Shown here: piece after piece, positions 34,347 through 43,518 of the stretch | Position numbering within the stretch: position 1 is the stretch's first letter | Layout of the letters: every line of letters begins with the position of its first letter | Source: Bordetella pertussis 18323 | Lineage (GTDB): Bacteria; Pseudomonadota; Gammaproteobacteria; Burkholderiales; Burkholderiaceae_B | Assembly (NCBI RefSeq): GCF_000306945.1 | Contig: NC_018518.1 | Coordinates: forward strand, 124,001-188,000 | Length of the DNA: 64,000 nt | Direction of reading: 5' to 3' | Notes under the pieces: model-generated | Database searches by the model: none | Told to the model about the DNA's origin: nothing | Seen by the model: the letters and a program-made list of their open reading frames with translations, nothing else | Program-made: the position numbers and the translations under genes

Positions 34347-35579
34347 ATGTCCAGAAAATCGTGGTTATTCCGTTTGCCCGCACTGGCGATTGCCGCCGCT
34401 GCGCTGGCGCCGGCAACGGGCGCCGCCCAGGCGTCCGACAAGATCCGCATCGGCATGACGGTGTCGTCGACCGGCAGTTTTGCGTTGGCATCCCAGTCCG
34501 GGGTGCGCGGCGTCGAGGTTTGGGTCGACGACGTGAACCGGCGCGGCGGCATCGAGATCAAGGGCAAGAAGTACCCCGTCGAGCTGGTCAAGCTGGACGA
34601 CCGCAGCGACAAGCAGATGGTCACGCGCGTTTACGAACGCCTGATTGTCGATGAAAAAGTCGATCTCGTGTTCGCGCCCTTCGGCTCGACCTTGACGGCC
34701 GCGGCCGGCACGGTGACCGAGCGGCTGGGCAAGTACATGATGGTGTGGTCGGCCGCCAGCGACGACCTGTACAAGCAGGGCTTCAAGTACATGGTGTCCG
34801 GCACGCAGATGCCGGTGTCGGCCATGCTGCGCGCGCCGATGGCGCTGGCCGGCAAGCTGGGCGTGAAGAAGGCGGCCATTCTGTACTCGGACGAACCGTT
34901 CCCGGCCGGCCTGGCCGATGGCGGCCGCGCGCAGGCCGCCAAGAACGGCATCGAAGTGGTGCTGTACGAAAAATATCCGAAGGGGCAGAAGGATTTCAGC
35001 ACGCTGCTGCAAAAGGCCAAGGCGGCCGGCGCCGATGCGCTGGTGCCGACCTCGTACGAGGGCGACCTGATCAGCATGACGCGCCAGATGAAGCAGCTGG
35101 ACATCAACTTCCCGTACACCTTCATGGTGTATGCGTCTACGCCGCAGTTCCAGGCGATCGGCGCGGACTCCAACTACATCTTCAGCCATACCAACTACCA
35201 TCCCGCCATCAACTGGAAGGTCAACGCCGGCCTGACGCGCGAGCAGTTCGCCAAGGCATACGACACGCTGTTTCCCAAGGCCGAGTTCCCGCCCGATTTC
35301 CAGACGGCCCTGACCTACGGCGCGGGCGCGCTGACCGAGGAGATCATCAGGAAGGCCGGCGCGACCGACGCCGCCGCGCTCAAGCAGGCGTCGATGGATC
35401 TCTCCGACAAGGTCACCGTCATGGCCGGTCCGTACGCCATCGACGAGACCGGCAAGCAGTTGCAGATGCCGTTCCCGGTGGTGCAATTGCTGCCGGGCAA
35501 GGGCATGGTGCCCGTGTATCCGGAGGATGTGGCGGTCGAGAAGGCGGTGTACCCGGCGCCCGCCTGGAACAAGCGCTGA
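34347..35579 (+). CDS. ABC importer substrate-binding protein (LivJ/AmiC type)
   Basis: 410 residues. A signal peptide (ALAIAAAALAPATGAAQA) precedes a type I periplasmic-binding fold: IRIGMTVSSTGSFALASQSGVRGVEVWVDDVNRRGGI, VDLVFAPFGSTLTAAAGTVTERLGKYMMVWSAASDDLYKQ and YEGDLISMTRQMKQL. AAGGAG lies eight bases before the ATG. It should deliver substrate to the LivFGHM-like transporter encoded divergently. The amidase follows 69 bases downstream, suggesting the ligand is an amide. Confidence 0.88.
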   Translation: MSRKSWLFRLPALAIAAAALAPATGAAQASDKIRIGMTVSSTGSFALASQSGVRGVEVWVDDVNRRGGIEIKGKKYPVELVKLDDRSDKQMVTRVYERLIVDEKVDLVFAPFGSTLTAAAGTVTERLGKYMMVWSAASDDLYKQGFKYMVSGTQMPVSAMLRAPMALAGKLGVKKAAILYSDEPFPAGLADGGRAQAAKNGIEVVLYEKYPKGQKDFSTLLQKAKAAGADALVPTSYEGDLISMTRQMKQLDINFPYTFMVYASTPQFQAIGADSNYIFSHTNYHPAINWKVNAGLTREQFAKAYDTLFPKAEFPPDFQTALTYGAGALTEEIIRKAGATDAAALKQASMDLSDKVTVMAGPYAIDETGKQLQMPFPVVQLLPGKGMVPVYPEDVAVEKAVYPAPAWNKR

Positions 35580-35648
35580 GCGCGGGTGTCGCAGTGGCCG
35601 GCGCGCGCCCGGGCGCGCGCCGCTTCAGGGTCGTATTCCGAGGAAATC

Positions 35649-37067
35649 ATGTCTGAACTTGCATTTTCCAGCCTGGCCGAATTGGCGCGGGGCCTGGAAG
35701 CGGGCCGCTACAGTGCGGTGGAACTGGCGCGCCACTACCTGGCGCGCATCGCACGCGCCAACGAGGCCTTGCACGCGTACGTCAGCGTCGACGAGGCGGG
35801 CGCGCTGCGGCTGGCGCAGGCCGCCGACGCGCGCCGCGCCGCCGGCTATGCGCTGGGACCGCTCGATGGCCTGCCGATCGCCATCAAGGATCTGTGCGAG
35901 ATCGAGGGGCAGGTCACCACGGCGGGTTCGGCCGCCTGGCGCGAGCGCCGCAGCAAGGTCACCGGGACGGCGGTTCGGCGCTTGCTGGCCGCCGGCATGG
36001 TGGTCCTGGGCAAGACGCACATGGTGGAGTTCGCCTTCGGCGGATGGGGCACCAACCCGGTGATGGGCACGCCGCGCAACCCCTGGGACTTGTCCCACCC
36101 GCGTATCCCGGGCGGCTCGTCCAGCGGTTCGGGCGTGGCCGTGGCCGCCGGCCTGGCGCCGGCGGCGCTGGGCTCGGACACCGGCGGGTCGGTGCGGATC
36201 CCGGCCGCGCTCAACGGCATCACCGGCCTGAAGACGAGCGCCGGACTGATCAGCCTGCACGGCGCGGTGCCGCTGTCGCAGACCCTGGATTCGATCGGCC
36301 CGATGACGCGCGACGCGTACGACGCCATGCTGCTCGTGCAAGCCCTGGCCGGCCCCGACGCGGCCGACCCGGCCACGCTGGGCGTGCCGGCACTCGTCTA
36401 TGCGCCGCCGCGCGAGGGCGGCCGGCCGTTGGCGGGCCGCCGCATCGCCGTCATGGCCGAAGAAAACTATCCGCTGGCCGTCAGCGCCGATGTGGCGCTG
36501 GCCGTGCGGCAGGCGGCCGACACCTTGCGCGCGCTGGGGGCGGAGGTGGCGACGGTGGCGACCCCTTTCGATTTCACCCGGCTGATGCATGCCAATGGCC
36601 GCATCATCGCGGCCGAGGCGTATGCCCTGCACCGCGGCTACATCGACGATGCCGCCTTGCCGCTGGGCGAATTCGTGCGGGCCCGGGTGCAGTCGGGGCG
36701 GGCCATCGGCGCGGCCGACTATATCGCGGCCATGCGTGAACATGCCCAGGCGCGCGCGCAATGGCGCGCCTGGATGCAGGACTACGATGCGTTGCTGACG
36801 CCCAGCCTGCCCTTTGCCGCCTGCCGCCTCGATGAGGTGGACGAGCAGGGCACGCCGCTGGCGGCCTTCAGCCGCGCCGGCAACTTCCTGGGCGCCAGCG
36901 GGCTGGCCCTGCCCGCCGGCTTTTCGGCCGACGGCCTGCCGGTTGGCGTGCAATTGATGGGCAAGCCCTTCGACGATGGGCTGTTGTGCGGCCTGGGCGT
37001 GGCTTTCCAGCAGGCGACCGACTGGCACCTGCGCACGCCGGACCTGCGCGCGGCAGGCCTGGCCTGA
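35649..37067 (+). CDS. amidase (amidase signature family)
   Basis: 472 residues. The Ser-Ser-Lys triad is visible: K80 in LPIAIKDL, the cis-Ser in GGSSSGSG (157-161) and the nucleophile S181 in SDTGGSVRIPAALNG. The enzyme hydrolyses an amide to acid and ammonia in the cytoplasm; there is no signal peptide. AGGAAA precedes the ATG. Its pairing with an amide-type importer and a LysR regulator implies uptake and breakdown of an amide as nitrogen or carbon source. The family also includes GatA, but the context excludes that. Confidence 0.88.
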   Translation: MSELAFSSLAELARGLEAGRYSAVELARHYLARIARANEALHAYVSVDEAGALRLAQAADARRAAGYALGPLDGLPIAIKDLCEIEGQVTTAGSAAWRERRSKVTGTAVRRLLAAGMVVLGKTHMVEFAFGGWGTNPVMGTPRNPWDLSHPRIPGGSSSGSGVAVAAGLAPAALGSDTGGSVRIPAALNGITGLKTSAGLISLHGAVPLSQTLDSIGPMTRDAYDAMLLVQALAGPDAADPATLGVPALVYAPPREGGRPLAGRRIAVMAEENYPLAVSADVALAVRQAADTLRALGAEVATVATPFDFTRLMHANGRIIAAEAYALHRGYIDDAALPLGEFVRARVQSGRAIGAADYIAAMREHAQARAQWRAWMQDYDALLTPSLPFAACRLDEVDEQGTPLAAFSRAGNFLGASGLALPAGFSADGLPVGVQLMGKPFDDGLLCGLGVAFQQATDWHLRTPDLRAAGLA

Positions 37068-37088
37068 CGCACGCGGAGGCGGCGCGCC

Positions 37089-37739
37089 TCAGGCCGCCGC
37101 GTCCTCTTCCAGCCAGGGGGCGAACTGGCCCGTCGCGCGGTCAAGCACGTACAGCAGGCCGGTGGCCACGCCGAAGTACGTGCCGTGCAGCTCGAGCTCG
37201 CCGCGCTCGACGCGGCTGCTGATGGACGGGAAGGTCATCAGGTTCCGCAGGCTTTCTTCGACCACGGCCAGTTCCAGCCGCTTGATGTCGGTGGCGCGAT
37301 CGCCGGTGGACGGACCCAGCCGTTCGGCGACCGGGGAGATCTGCGACATCCATTTGCCGATGAAGTCCATCTTGGACAGCGGCTCGCCGTCGTCATAGAA
37401 CGAACGGATGCCGCCGCACGAGGCGTGGCCCAGCACAACGATGTGCTTGACGTTCAAGCCGTTGACGGCGAATTCGATGGCCGCGCTGGTGCCGTGGAAG
37501 GACGACTCGGCGTCGGGCTCGCAGGGCGGCACGAGGTTGGCGACGTTGCGCACGACGAAAATCTCGCCCGGGCCCGCGTCGAAGATGACCTCGGGGGAAA
37601 CGCGGGAGTCGCAACAGCCTATCAGCAGGATTTCGGGTTTCTGGCCCTTCTCGGCCAATGCTTCATATCGACTGCGCTCGCTGTGGAAGCGGCCTTGCAG
37701 GAAGGCGTGATAGCCGTCGGTAAGTCTTTTGGGAAACAT
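37089..37739 (-). CDS. beta-class carbonic anhydrase
   Basis: 216 residues. Zinc ligands C43 (in CCDSR, with the D44-R46 dyad), H105 and C108 (GHASCGG) are all present, with the family motif VVRNVANLVPP. It interconverts CO2 and bicarbonate in the cytoplasm. It stands alone, convergent with the amidase gene. Confidence 0.92.
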   Translation of the reverse strand: MFPKRLTDGYHAFLQGRFHSERSRYEALAEKGQKPEILLIGCCDSRVSPEVIFDAGPGEIFVVRNVANLVPPCEPDAESSFHGTSAAIEFAVNGLNVKHIVVLGHASCGGIRSFYDDGEPLSKMDFIGKWMSQISPVAERLGPSTGDRATDIKRLELAVVEESLRNLMTFPSISSRVERGELELHGTYFGVATGLLYVLDRATGQFAPWLEEDAAA

Positions 37740-37872
37740 GATTCCATCCTAGAGAGTCTGGCGCGGGGGCGTCCCGGGATTGGACGCGCGGCCGGCTCGC
37801 CCGAACGGACGAGGCTGGCGCCGACAGGAAAGGATTTTCCCATAACTTGGGTCCGGGCATCGGCGCCGGCCG

Positions 37873-38199
37873 TCATTCCGCCTTGATTTCGATGGCCGAG
37901 AAGCGCTCGAAGGGTTGCGGCGTGGTACTGCGGATCTGCCATATTTCGCCTGGCGCTATGGGACCGATGGACTGCTCCTTGACCCGCCCGATCTCGCGCC
38001 CCTGCGAGTCGTACAGCGCGAACACCACCCAGGCGCGGCCGATGCGCTTGGCGCCCTGGTTGCTGAGCGAGCCGGTAATGGTGCTGACGCCGGCGGCGGC
38101 ATCGCGGGTGGCCTGCAGATTGCCCAGCGTGACGCCATACGGCAGGCTTTGCGCCAGCGCGCCGGTCGTCGCCAGAAGCAGTGCGGCGGCCAGGCTAGC
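37873..38199 (-). pseudogene. FxLYD-domain secreted protein, 5' end removed by IS481
   Basis: About 108 codons remain, from ASLAAALLLATTGALAQSLPYG (the end of a signal peptide with cleavage near ALA-QS) to IEIKAE and TGA. The mature part is a FxLYD domain (GSLSNQGAKRIGRAWVVFALYDSQGREIG), a beta-sandwich found in secreted proteins. Only the first few residues and the start are missing: the frame enters the GCTAGC flank of IS481 copy 4. A stop follows at once in the element for most frames, so no start is available unless supplied in the element. Confidence 0.7.
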
Positions 38200-39242
38200 T
38201 GTGAAGATTCAATAGGTTGTATGCATGGTTCATCCGAACCGGATTTGAGAAACTGGAAATCGCCGATCCCCCAGTTCACTCAAGGAGCCCGGCCGGATGA
38301 ACACCCATAAGCATGCCCGATTGACCTTCCTACGTCGACTCGAAATGGTCCAGCAATTGATCGCCCATCAAGTTTGTGTGCCTGAAGCGGCCCGCGCCTA
38401 TGGGGTCACCGCGCCGACTGTGCGCAAATGGCTGGGCCGCTTCCTGGCTCAGGGCCAGGCGGGCTTGGCCGATGCGTCCTCGCGCCCGACGGTCTCGCCC
38501 CGAGCGATTGCGCCGGCCAAGGCGCTGGCTATCGTGGAGCTGCGCCGCAAGCGGCTGACCCAAGCGCGCATCGCCCAGGCGCTGGGCGTGTCAGCCAGCA
38601 CCGTCAGCCGCGTCCTGGCCCGCGCCGGTCTGTCGCACCTGGCCGACCTGGAGCCGGCCGAGCCGGTGGTGCGCTACGAGCATCAGGCCCCCGGCGATCT
38701 GCTGCACATCGACATCAAGAAGCTGGGACGTATCCAGCGCCCTGGCCACCGGGTCACGGGCAACCGACGCGATACCGTTGAGGGGGCCGGCTGGGACTTC
38801 GTCTTCGTGGCCATCGATGACCACGCCCGCGTGGCCTTCACCGACATCCACCCCGACGAGCGCTTCCCCAGCGCCGTCCAGTTCCTCAAGGACGCAGTGG
38901 CCTACTACCAGCGCCTGGGCGTGACCATCCAGCGCTTGCTCACCGACAATGGCTCGGCCTTTCGCAGCCGCGCCTTCGCCGCGCTGTGCCATGAGCTGGG
39001 CATCAAGCACCGCTTTACCCGACCTTACCGCCCACAGACCAATGGCAAGGCCGAACGCTTCATCCAGTCGGCCTTGCGTGAGTGGGCTTACGCTCACACC
39101 TACCAGAACTCCCAACACCGAGCCGATGCCATGAAATCCTGGCTACACCACTACAACTGGCATCGACCCCACCAAGGCATCGGGCGCGCTGTACCCATCT
39201 CCAGACTCAACCTGGACGAATACAACCTATTGACAGTTCACA
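38200..39242 (+). mobile_element. IS481: IS481 copy 4 (beside wlbL)
   Basis: 1,043 bp, plus strand. Flanks GCTAGC (38194-38199) and GCTAGG (39243-39248) do not match. The right flank ends wlbL exactly at its stop; the left flank cuts a FxLYD gene. In B. bronchiseptica the wbm O-antigen locus follows wlb and is known to be missing from B. pertussis, so this copy is probably the deletion scar. Confidence 0.98.
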
Positions 39243-39247
39243 GCTAG
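38297..39247 (+). CDS. IS481 transposase (copy 4)
   Basis: Same 316-residue DDE transposase (D139, D217, E253). The Ser-TAG ending is built from the GCTAGG flank, and the same CTAG also supplies the wlbL stop on the opposite strand. Confidence 0.97.
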   Translation: MNTHKHARLTFLRRLEMVQQLIAHQVCVPEAARAYGVTAPTVRKWLGRFLAQGQAGLADASSRPTVSPRAIAPAKALAIVELRRKRLTQARIAQALGVSASTVSRVLARAGLSHLADLEPAEPVVRYEHQAPGDLLHIDIKKLGRIQRPGHRVTGNRRDTVEGAGWDFVFVAIDDHARVAFTDIHPDERFPSAVQFLKDAVAYYQRLGVTIQRLLTDNGSAFRSRAFAALCHELGIKHRFTRPYRPQTNGKAERFIQSALREWAYAHTYQNSQHRADAMKSWLHHYNWHRPHQGIGRAVPISRLNLDEYNLLTVHS

Positions 39248-41118
39248 GCGTACGTCACCGACGCATATTCCCGTACGATCTGGCCCAGCAATTCCGCCGC
39301 TTGCCGCGGGCTGCACATTTGCAGCGAACGATCGAGCATGCGCAATTGCCCCATGAGGGTTTCGTACGGAAGGCTGTATTCCGTGGCGCGCATGATGCGG
39401 GGATGCAGGGTTTCACGGGAGTCTTCCCCGATCAGCAGTTCTTCGTACAGCTTTTCCCCGGGCCGCAGTCCCGTGATGCGAATTTCGATATCGCCATCCG
39501 GCTGGTCCGAGTTCTTTACTGTCAGTCCGTACAGGCGCACCATGCGCTCGGCCAGTTCGCGGATCAATACCGGTTCGCCCATGTCCAGCACGAAGACCGA
39601 GCCGGATTCGCCCATGGCGCCGGCCTGCAGTACCAGTTGCGCGGCTTCGGGTATGGTCATGAAGTAGCGCGTGATCTCGGGGTGCGTGAGCGTGATCGGC
39701 CCGCCTTCCAGGATCTGGCGCCGGAACAGCGGCACGACGCTGCCGGAGCTGCCCAGCACGTTGCCAAAGCGCACCATCGAGAAGCGGATCTTGTCCTGGA
39801 TCTGCGCGTGCGCCTGCAGGATCAGCTCGGCCAGGCGCTTGGAGGCGCCCATGACATTGGTGGGGCGCACGGCCTTATCGGTGGAGATCAGGACGAAATC
39901 GAGCACGCCCGCCTGGATGGCGGTCTCGGCCATGTTGAGCGTGCCGAAGGCATTGGTGCGTATGCCCTCGGAGACATTGTGCTCGACGATGGGCACGTGC
40001 TTGTACGCGGCGGCGTGATAAATGGTCTGTACGCCGTGCTCCTGCAACTGGGCCAGGCAGTGGGCGGCGTCGCGCACCGACCCCAGCACGCCGGCAATTT
40101 CGATGTTGCGCTCGCCGATGCGCTGGCGCAGATCCTGCTCGATGGCGTAGAGCGCCGGTTCGGCGATCTCGAAGAGCACCAGCTTGCGGGGGCGCAAGGC
40201 CAGGATCTGGCGGCACAGTTCGGAACCGATGGAGCCGCCGGCGCCCGTGACCATGACGACCCGGTCCGTGACGCAGCGGCCCAACAGCGTGTCGATGGGC
40301 GCGACCGGATCGCGTCCGAGCAGATCCTCCACCTGTACGTCGCGCAGGCGCACGCCATTGGTGGGGTCGATGAGTTCGCGCATGCTCGGCACCAGCCGGA
40401 TGCGCAGGCGGTATGGTTCGGCGGCTTCGACGATGCTGCGGATCTGCTTGGGCGGCGCCGAAGGCATCGCGATCAGCAGCTGCCGGATGTTGTGGCGGTC
40501 GATCAGCTTGGGCAGTTGCTCGGGCGGGTAGACCCGCAGGCCGTTGACGACCAGGCGGTGTTTACGCTTGTCGTCGTCGAGCATGGCGACGGGACGGTAA
40601 TGCGGCCCCGCGCGCAGCGCCATGGCCAGTTGCGACCCGGCCCCGCCCGCGCCGTAGATCAGTACCGGCGTGCGCGGATCGGCCATGTGATGGTCGGCGG
40701 GGAACAGCAGTTTGCGGGCAATCAGCCGCACGCCGATCAGGCCCACCAGGGCGAGCGCGGCATACAGGACCAGTACGCCGCGCGAGATGGTGGCCAGCTG
40801 CAGGAAGGTGTTCCCGGCGGTCACGACCATGACCGATACCACTATTCCCCCCAGGATGGCGGCCAGCACCCGCTCGCTCATGTAGCGCAGGATATAGAGG
40901 TAGACGCCGAACGCCGCCAGGGCCGCAATGCCGCCCGCGCAGGCAAGCAGGGACAGGAACAGATACTGGTCGGTCAGGAAGAACAGCTCGAAACGCAGCC
41001 ATAGCGCCAGGTGGAAAGCGCCCAGCAGGATTACGGCATCCAGCACGATCGCCAGCATCTGCTTGAACGGTCGCGGCAAGTCGACGAAGAGGCGCCGGAT
41101 GGCATAGGGGAGAGTCAT
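39244..41118 (-). CDS. wlbL: nucleotide-sugar 4,6-dehydratase, membrane-bound (WbpM/FlaA1 family)
   Basis: 624 residues. Four N-terminal membrane helices, a CoA-binding-like Rossmann part (LIYGAGGAGSQLAMAL), then the dehydratase with NAD motif MVTGAGGSIGSELCRQI and DKAVRPTNVMGASKRLAE, where Met replaces the usual Tyr, as in WbpM-type enzymes. It converts UDP-GlcNAc to a 4-keto-6-deoxy sugar on the way to the FucNAc-type residue of the LPS trisaccharide. Last gene of the wlb locus; its TAG stop is in the flank of IS481 copy 4, so it is intact. Confidence 0.9.
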   Translation of the reverse strand: MTLPYAIRRLFVDLPRPFKQMLAIVLDAVILLGAFHLALWLRFELFFLTDQYLFLSLLACAGGIAALAAFGVYLYILRYMSERVLAAILGGIVVSVMVVTAGNTFLQLATISRGVLVLYAALALVGLIGVRLIARKLLFPADHHMADPRTPVLIYGAGGAGSQLAMALRAGPHYRPVAMLDDDKRKHRLVVNGLRVYPPEQLPKLIDRHNIRQLLIAMPSAPPKQIRSIVEAAEPYRLRIRLVPSMRELIDPTNGVRLRDVQVEDLLGRDPVAPIDTLLGRCVTDRVVMVTGAGGSIGSELCRQILALRPRKLVLFEIAEPALYAIEQDLRQRIGERNIEIAGVLGSVRDAAHCLAQLQEHGVQTIYHAAAYKHVPIVEHNVSEGIRTNAFGTLNMAETAIQAGVLDFVLISTDKAVRPTNVMGASKRLAELILQAHAQIQDKIRFSMVRFGNVLGSSGSVVPLFRRQILEGGPITLTHPEITRYFMTIPEAAQLVLQAGAMGESGSVFVLDMGEPVLIRELAERMVRLYGLTVKNSDQPDGDIEIRITGLRPGEKLYEELLIGEDSRETLHPRIMRATEYSLPYETLMGQLRMLDRSLQMCSPRQAAELLGQIVREYASVTYA

Positions 41119-41166
41119 AACTGCGACGGACGATGCGAAAAAGGGTAGGCAAGCAGTTTGCGGATT

Positions 41167-42470
41167 TTACTGACTAGCGTGCTGCGGCAATGCGGCTGGA
41201 CGGGACGGGGCGCCATTTTTCTGTGGCAAGACGGCCACGCATACGCCGACCAGAAACCAGAAGGGCTGCAGATAAATCATGGAACTCGGGGCCATGCCGG
41301 CGATCGCCGCGGTTATCAGGCAGATGCGTCCGGTACTGTCCGAGCGCACCAACAGCCAGCCGAGGAATGCCACCCACAGCAAGCCCAGATGAAAGAACAT
41401 TTCGAGCCAGAAGAAATGCGGCGATGCCCATTGGGCGTCCGTCGCCGGCCACATCAGGTTCAATTGTCCCAGCCCCAGGCCGAATGCCCATTGCCACCAG
41501 GGCATTTCGCGGATCTGCGCATACATGTCCAGCAATAGCTGGACCCGATAAGCGGTCGAGTGGTCGCCGTTGTTGGCAATCACTCCGATCTCGCCCACGG
41601 GGGGCATATCCTCGCCGGCCTGCGCGGATTGGATGGTCTCGTCGGCGGCCGCGGTGGATGCCGGCGTCAGTACGGCGCCAGCCCCGACCTGGGCCCGGGG
41701 CGCCAGGGACGGGAGGGTGCCGAACTGGAAGTTGCCATGATGCAGCACCAGGGCGGCGGCCGAGGTCGCAAGCAGCGCGCCGGCCAGCAGCGTCCGGTTG
41801 CCGTGCTTCAGGCGCCGCGCGTAGCCCAGCAGGTACAGCACAGCCCCAGCACGCTTGCGGCCAGCAAGATGGTGCGGCGGTTCATGGCCAGGGCATAGAA
41901 CCAACAGGTGAGGTACAGGGGGAACGACAGCTTGCGCTTGATCAGGAGCCAGATGAGATTGGCGAAGACCAGGGCCGTGGCCATGTCATTGATGTTGTAC
42001 CAGACGCCGCCGGTCAGGGGGTAGCTCATCCGGAAGCGGCCGGAGCCGGTCCAGGCGTCGTAGATCGGTATGGCGGCTGTGATCAGCCAGTAGAGGACTA
42101 TGGGGTACAAGCCTTCCGCAAAATCCACGCGGCGGCGGACCAGCGCGTCGGCCAGCACGGTGTAGCAGACGCCTGTCAGCAGGAAGGCCAGAAAACGCAG
42201 ATAACGGTCCGTATGCTCTACCCACAGCAACTGGATCAGCAGGACCGCCGCGGTCGCTGCCAGCCAGCGGGTCAGGGCACTGTCCAGGACAACACGGCGC
42301 CATTCCCGGTCCAGCGCGATCAGAGCCAGGATCAGCGCGGCGCCGAAATGAAAGGGTCGCAGCGGGTCCAGCACGTAGATGGAAGAGCCGGAAAAACCCA
42401 GTGCGACGGCGCACAAGGCCAGTGGCGTGGATATGTTCGGCCAAGCCAGGGCTCGGGTCGGCGCGCTAGA
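41167..42470 (-). pseudogene. O-antigen polymerase/ligase-like membrane protein, frameshifted (wlbJ and wlbK halves)
   Basis: Two overlapping frames make one polytopic membrane protein. The upstream half (from about 42470, best start TTG 42416 or earlier) includes FHFGAALILALIALDREWRR and ends NRRTILLAASVLG. The downstream half continues AVLYLLGYARRLKHGNRT to LPQHASQ. They meet at a run of four C (41844-41847, plus strand) where one base is missing. Topology and motifs (YPIVLYWLITAAIPIY, YNINDMATALVFANLIWLLIKRKLSFPLYLTCWFYALAMNRRT) resemble Wzy/WaaL proteins. By order these are the genes listed as wlbJ and wlbK. IS481 copy 5 has also removed the native 5' context. Confidence 0.7.
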
Positions 42471-43513
42471 TGTGAAGATTCAATAGGTTGTATGCATGGT
42501 TCATCCGAACCGGATTTGAGAAACTGGAAATCGCCAACCCCCCAGTTCACTCAAGGAGCCCGGCCGGATGAACACCCATAAGCATGCCCGATTGACCTTC
42601 CTACGTCGACTCGAAATGGTCCAGCAATTGATCGCCCATCAAGTTTGTGTGCCTGAAGCGGCCCGCGCCTATGGGGTCACCGCGCCGACTGTGCGCAAAT
42701 GGCTGGGCCGCTTCCTGGCTCAGGGCCAGGCGGGCTTGGCCGATGCGTCCTCGCGCCCGACGGTCTCGCCCCGAGCGATTGCGCCGGCCAAGGCGCTGGC
42801 TATCGTGGAGCTGCGCCGCAAGCGGCTGACCCAAGCGCGCATCGCCCAGGCGCTGGGCGTGTCAGCCAGCACCGTCAGCCGCGTCCTGGCCCGCGCCGGT
42901 CTGTCGCACCTGGCCGACCTGGAGCCGGCCGAGCCGGTGGTGCGCTACGAGCATCAGGCCCCCGGCGATCTGCTGCACATCGACATCAAGAAGCTGGGAC
43001 GTATCCAGCGCCCTGGCCACCGGGTCACGGGCAACCGACGCGATACCGTTGAGGGGGCCGGCTGGGACTTCGTCTTCGTGGCCATCGATGACCACGCCCG
43101 CGTGGCCTTCACCGACATCCACCCCGACGAGCGCTTCCCCAGCGCCGTCCAGTTCCTCAAGGACGCAGTGGCCTACTACCAGCGCCTGGGCGTGACCATC
43201 CAGCGCTTGCTCACCGACAATGGCTCGGCCTTTCGCAGCCGCGCCTTCGCCGCGCTGTGCCATGAGCTGGGCATCAAGCACCGCTTTACCCGACCTTACC
43301 GCCCACAGACCAATGGCAAGGCCGAACGCTTCATCCAGTCGGCCTTGCGTGAGTGGGCTTACGCTCACACCTACCAGAACTCCCAACACCGAGCCGATGC
43401 CATGAAATCCTGGCTACACCACTACAACTGGCATCGACCCCACCAAGGCATCGGGCGCGCTGTACCCATCTCCAGACTCAACCTGGACGAATACAACCTA
43501 TTGACAGTTCACA
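42471..43513 (+). mobile_element. IS481: IS481 copy 5 (wlbI/wlbJ junction)
   Basis: 1,043 bp, plus strand, with exact GCTAGA duplications at 42465-42470 and 43514-43519, so a simple insertion. Removing it rejoins wlbI and the wlbJ frame with overlapping ends, showing that the two were neighbours before insertion. Confidence 0.98.
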
Positions 43514-43518
43514 GCTAG
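42568..43518 (+). CDS. IS481 transposase (copy 5)
   Basis: Same 316-residue DDE transposase (D139, D217, E253), ending Ser-TAG from the GCTAGA target. It is transcribed against the wlb operon. Confidence 0.97.
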   Translation: MNTHKHARLTFLRRLEMVQQLIAHQVCVPEAARAYGVTAPTVRKWLGRFLAQGQAGLADASSRPTVSPRAIAPAKALAIVELRRKRLTQARIAQALGVSASTVSRVLARAGLSHLADLEPAEPVVRYEHQAPGDLLHIDIKKLGRIQRPGHRVTGNRRDTVEGAGWDFVFVAIDDHARVAFTDIHPDERFPSAVQFLKDAVAYYQRLGVTIQRLLTDNGSAFRSRAFAALCHELGIKHRFTRPYRPQTNGKAERFIQSALREWAYAHTYQNSQHRADAMKSWLHHYNWHRPHQGIGRAVPISRLNLDEYNLLTVHS

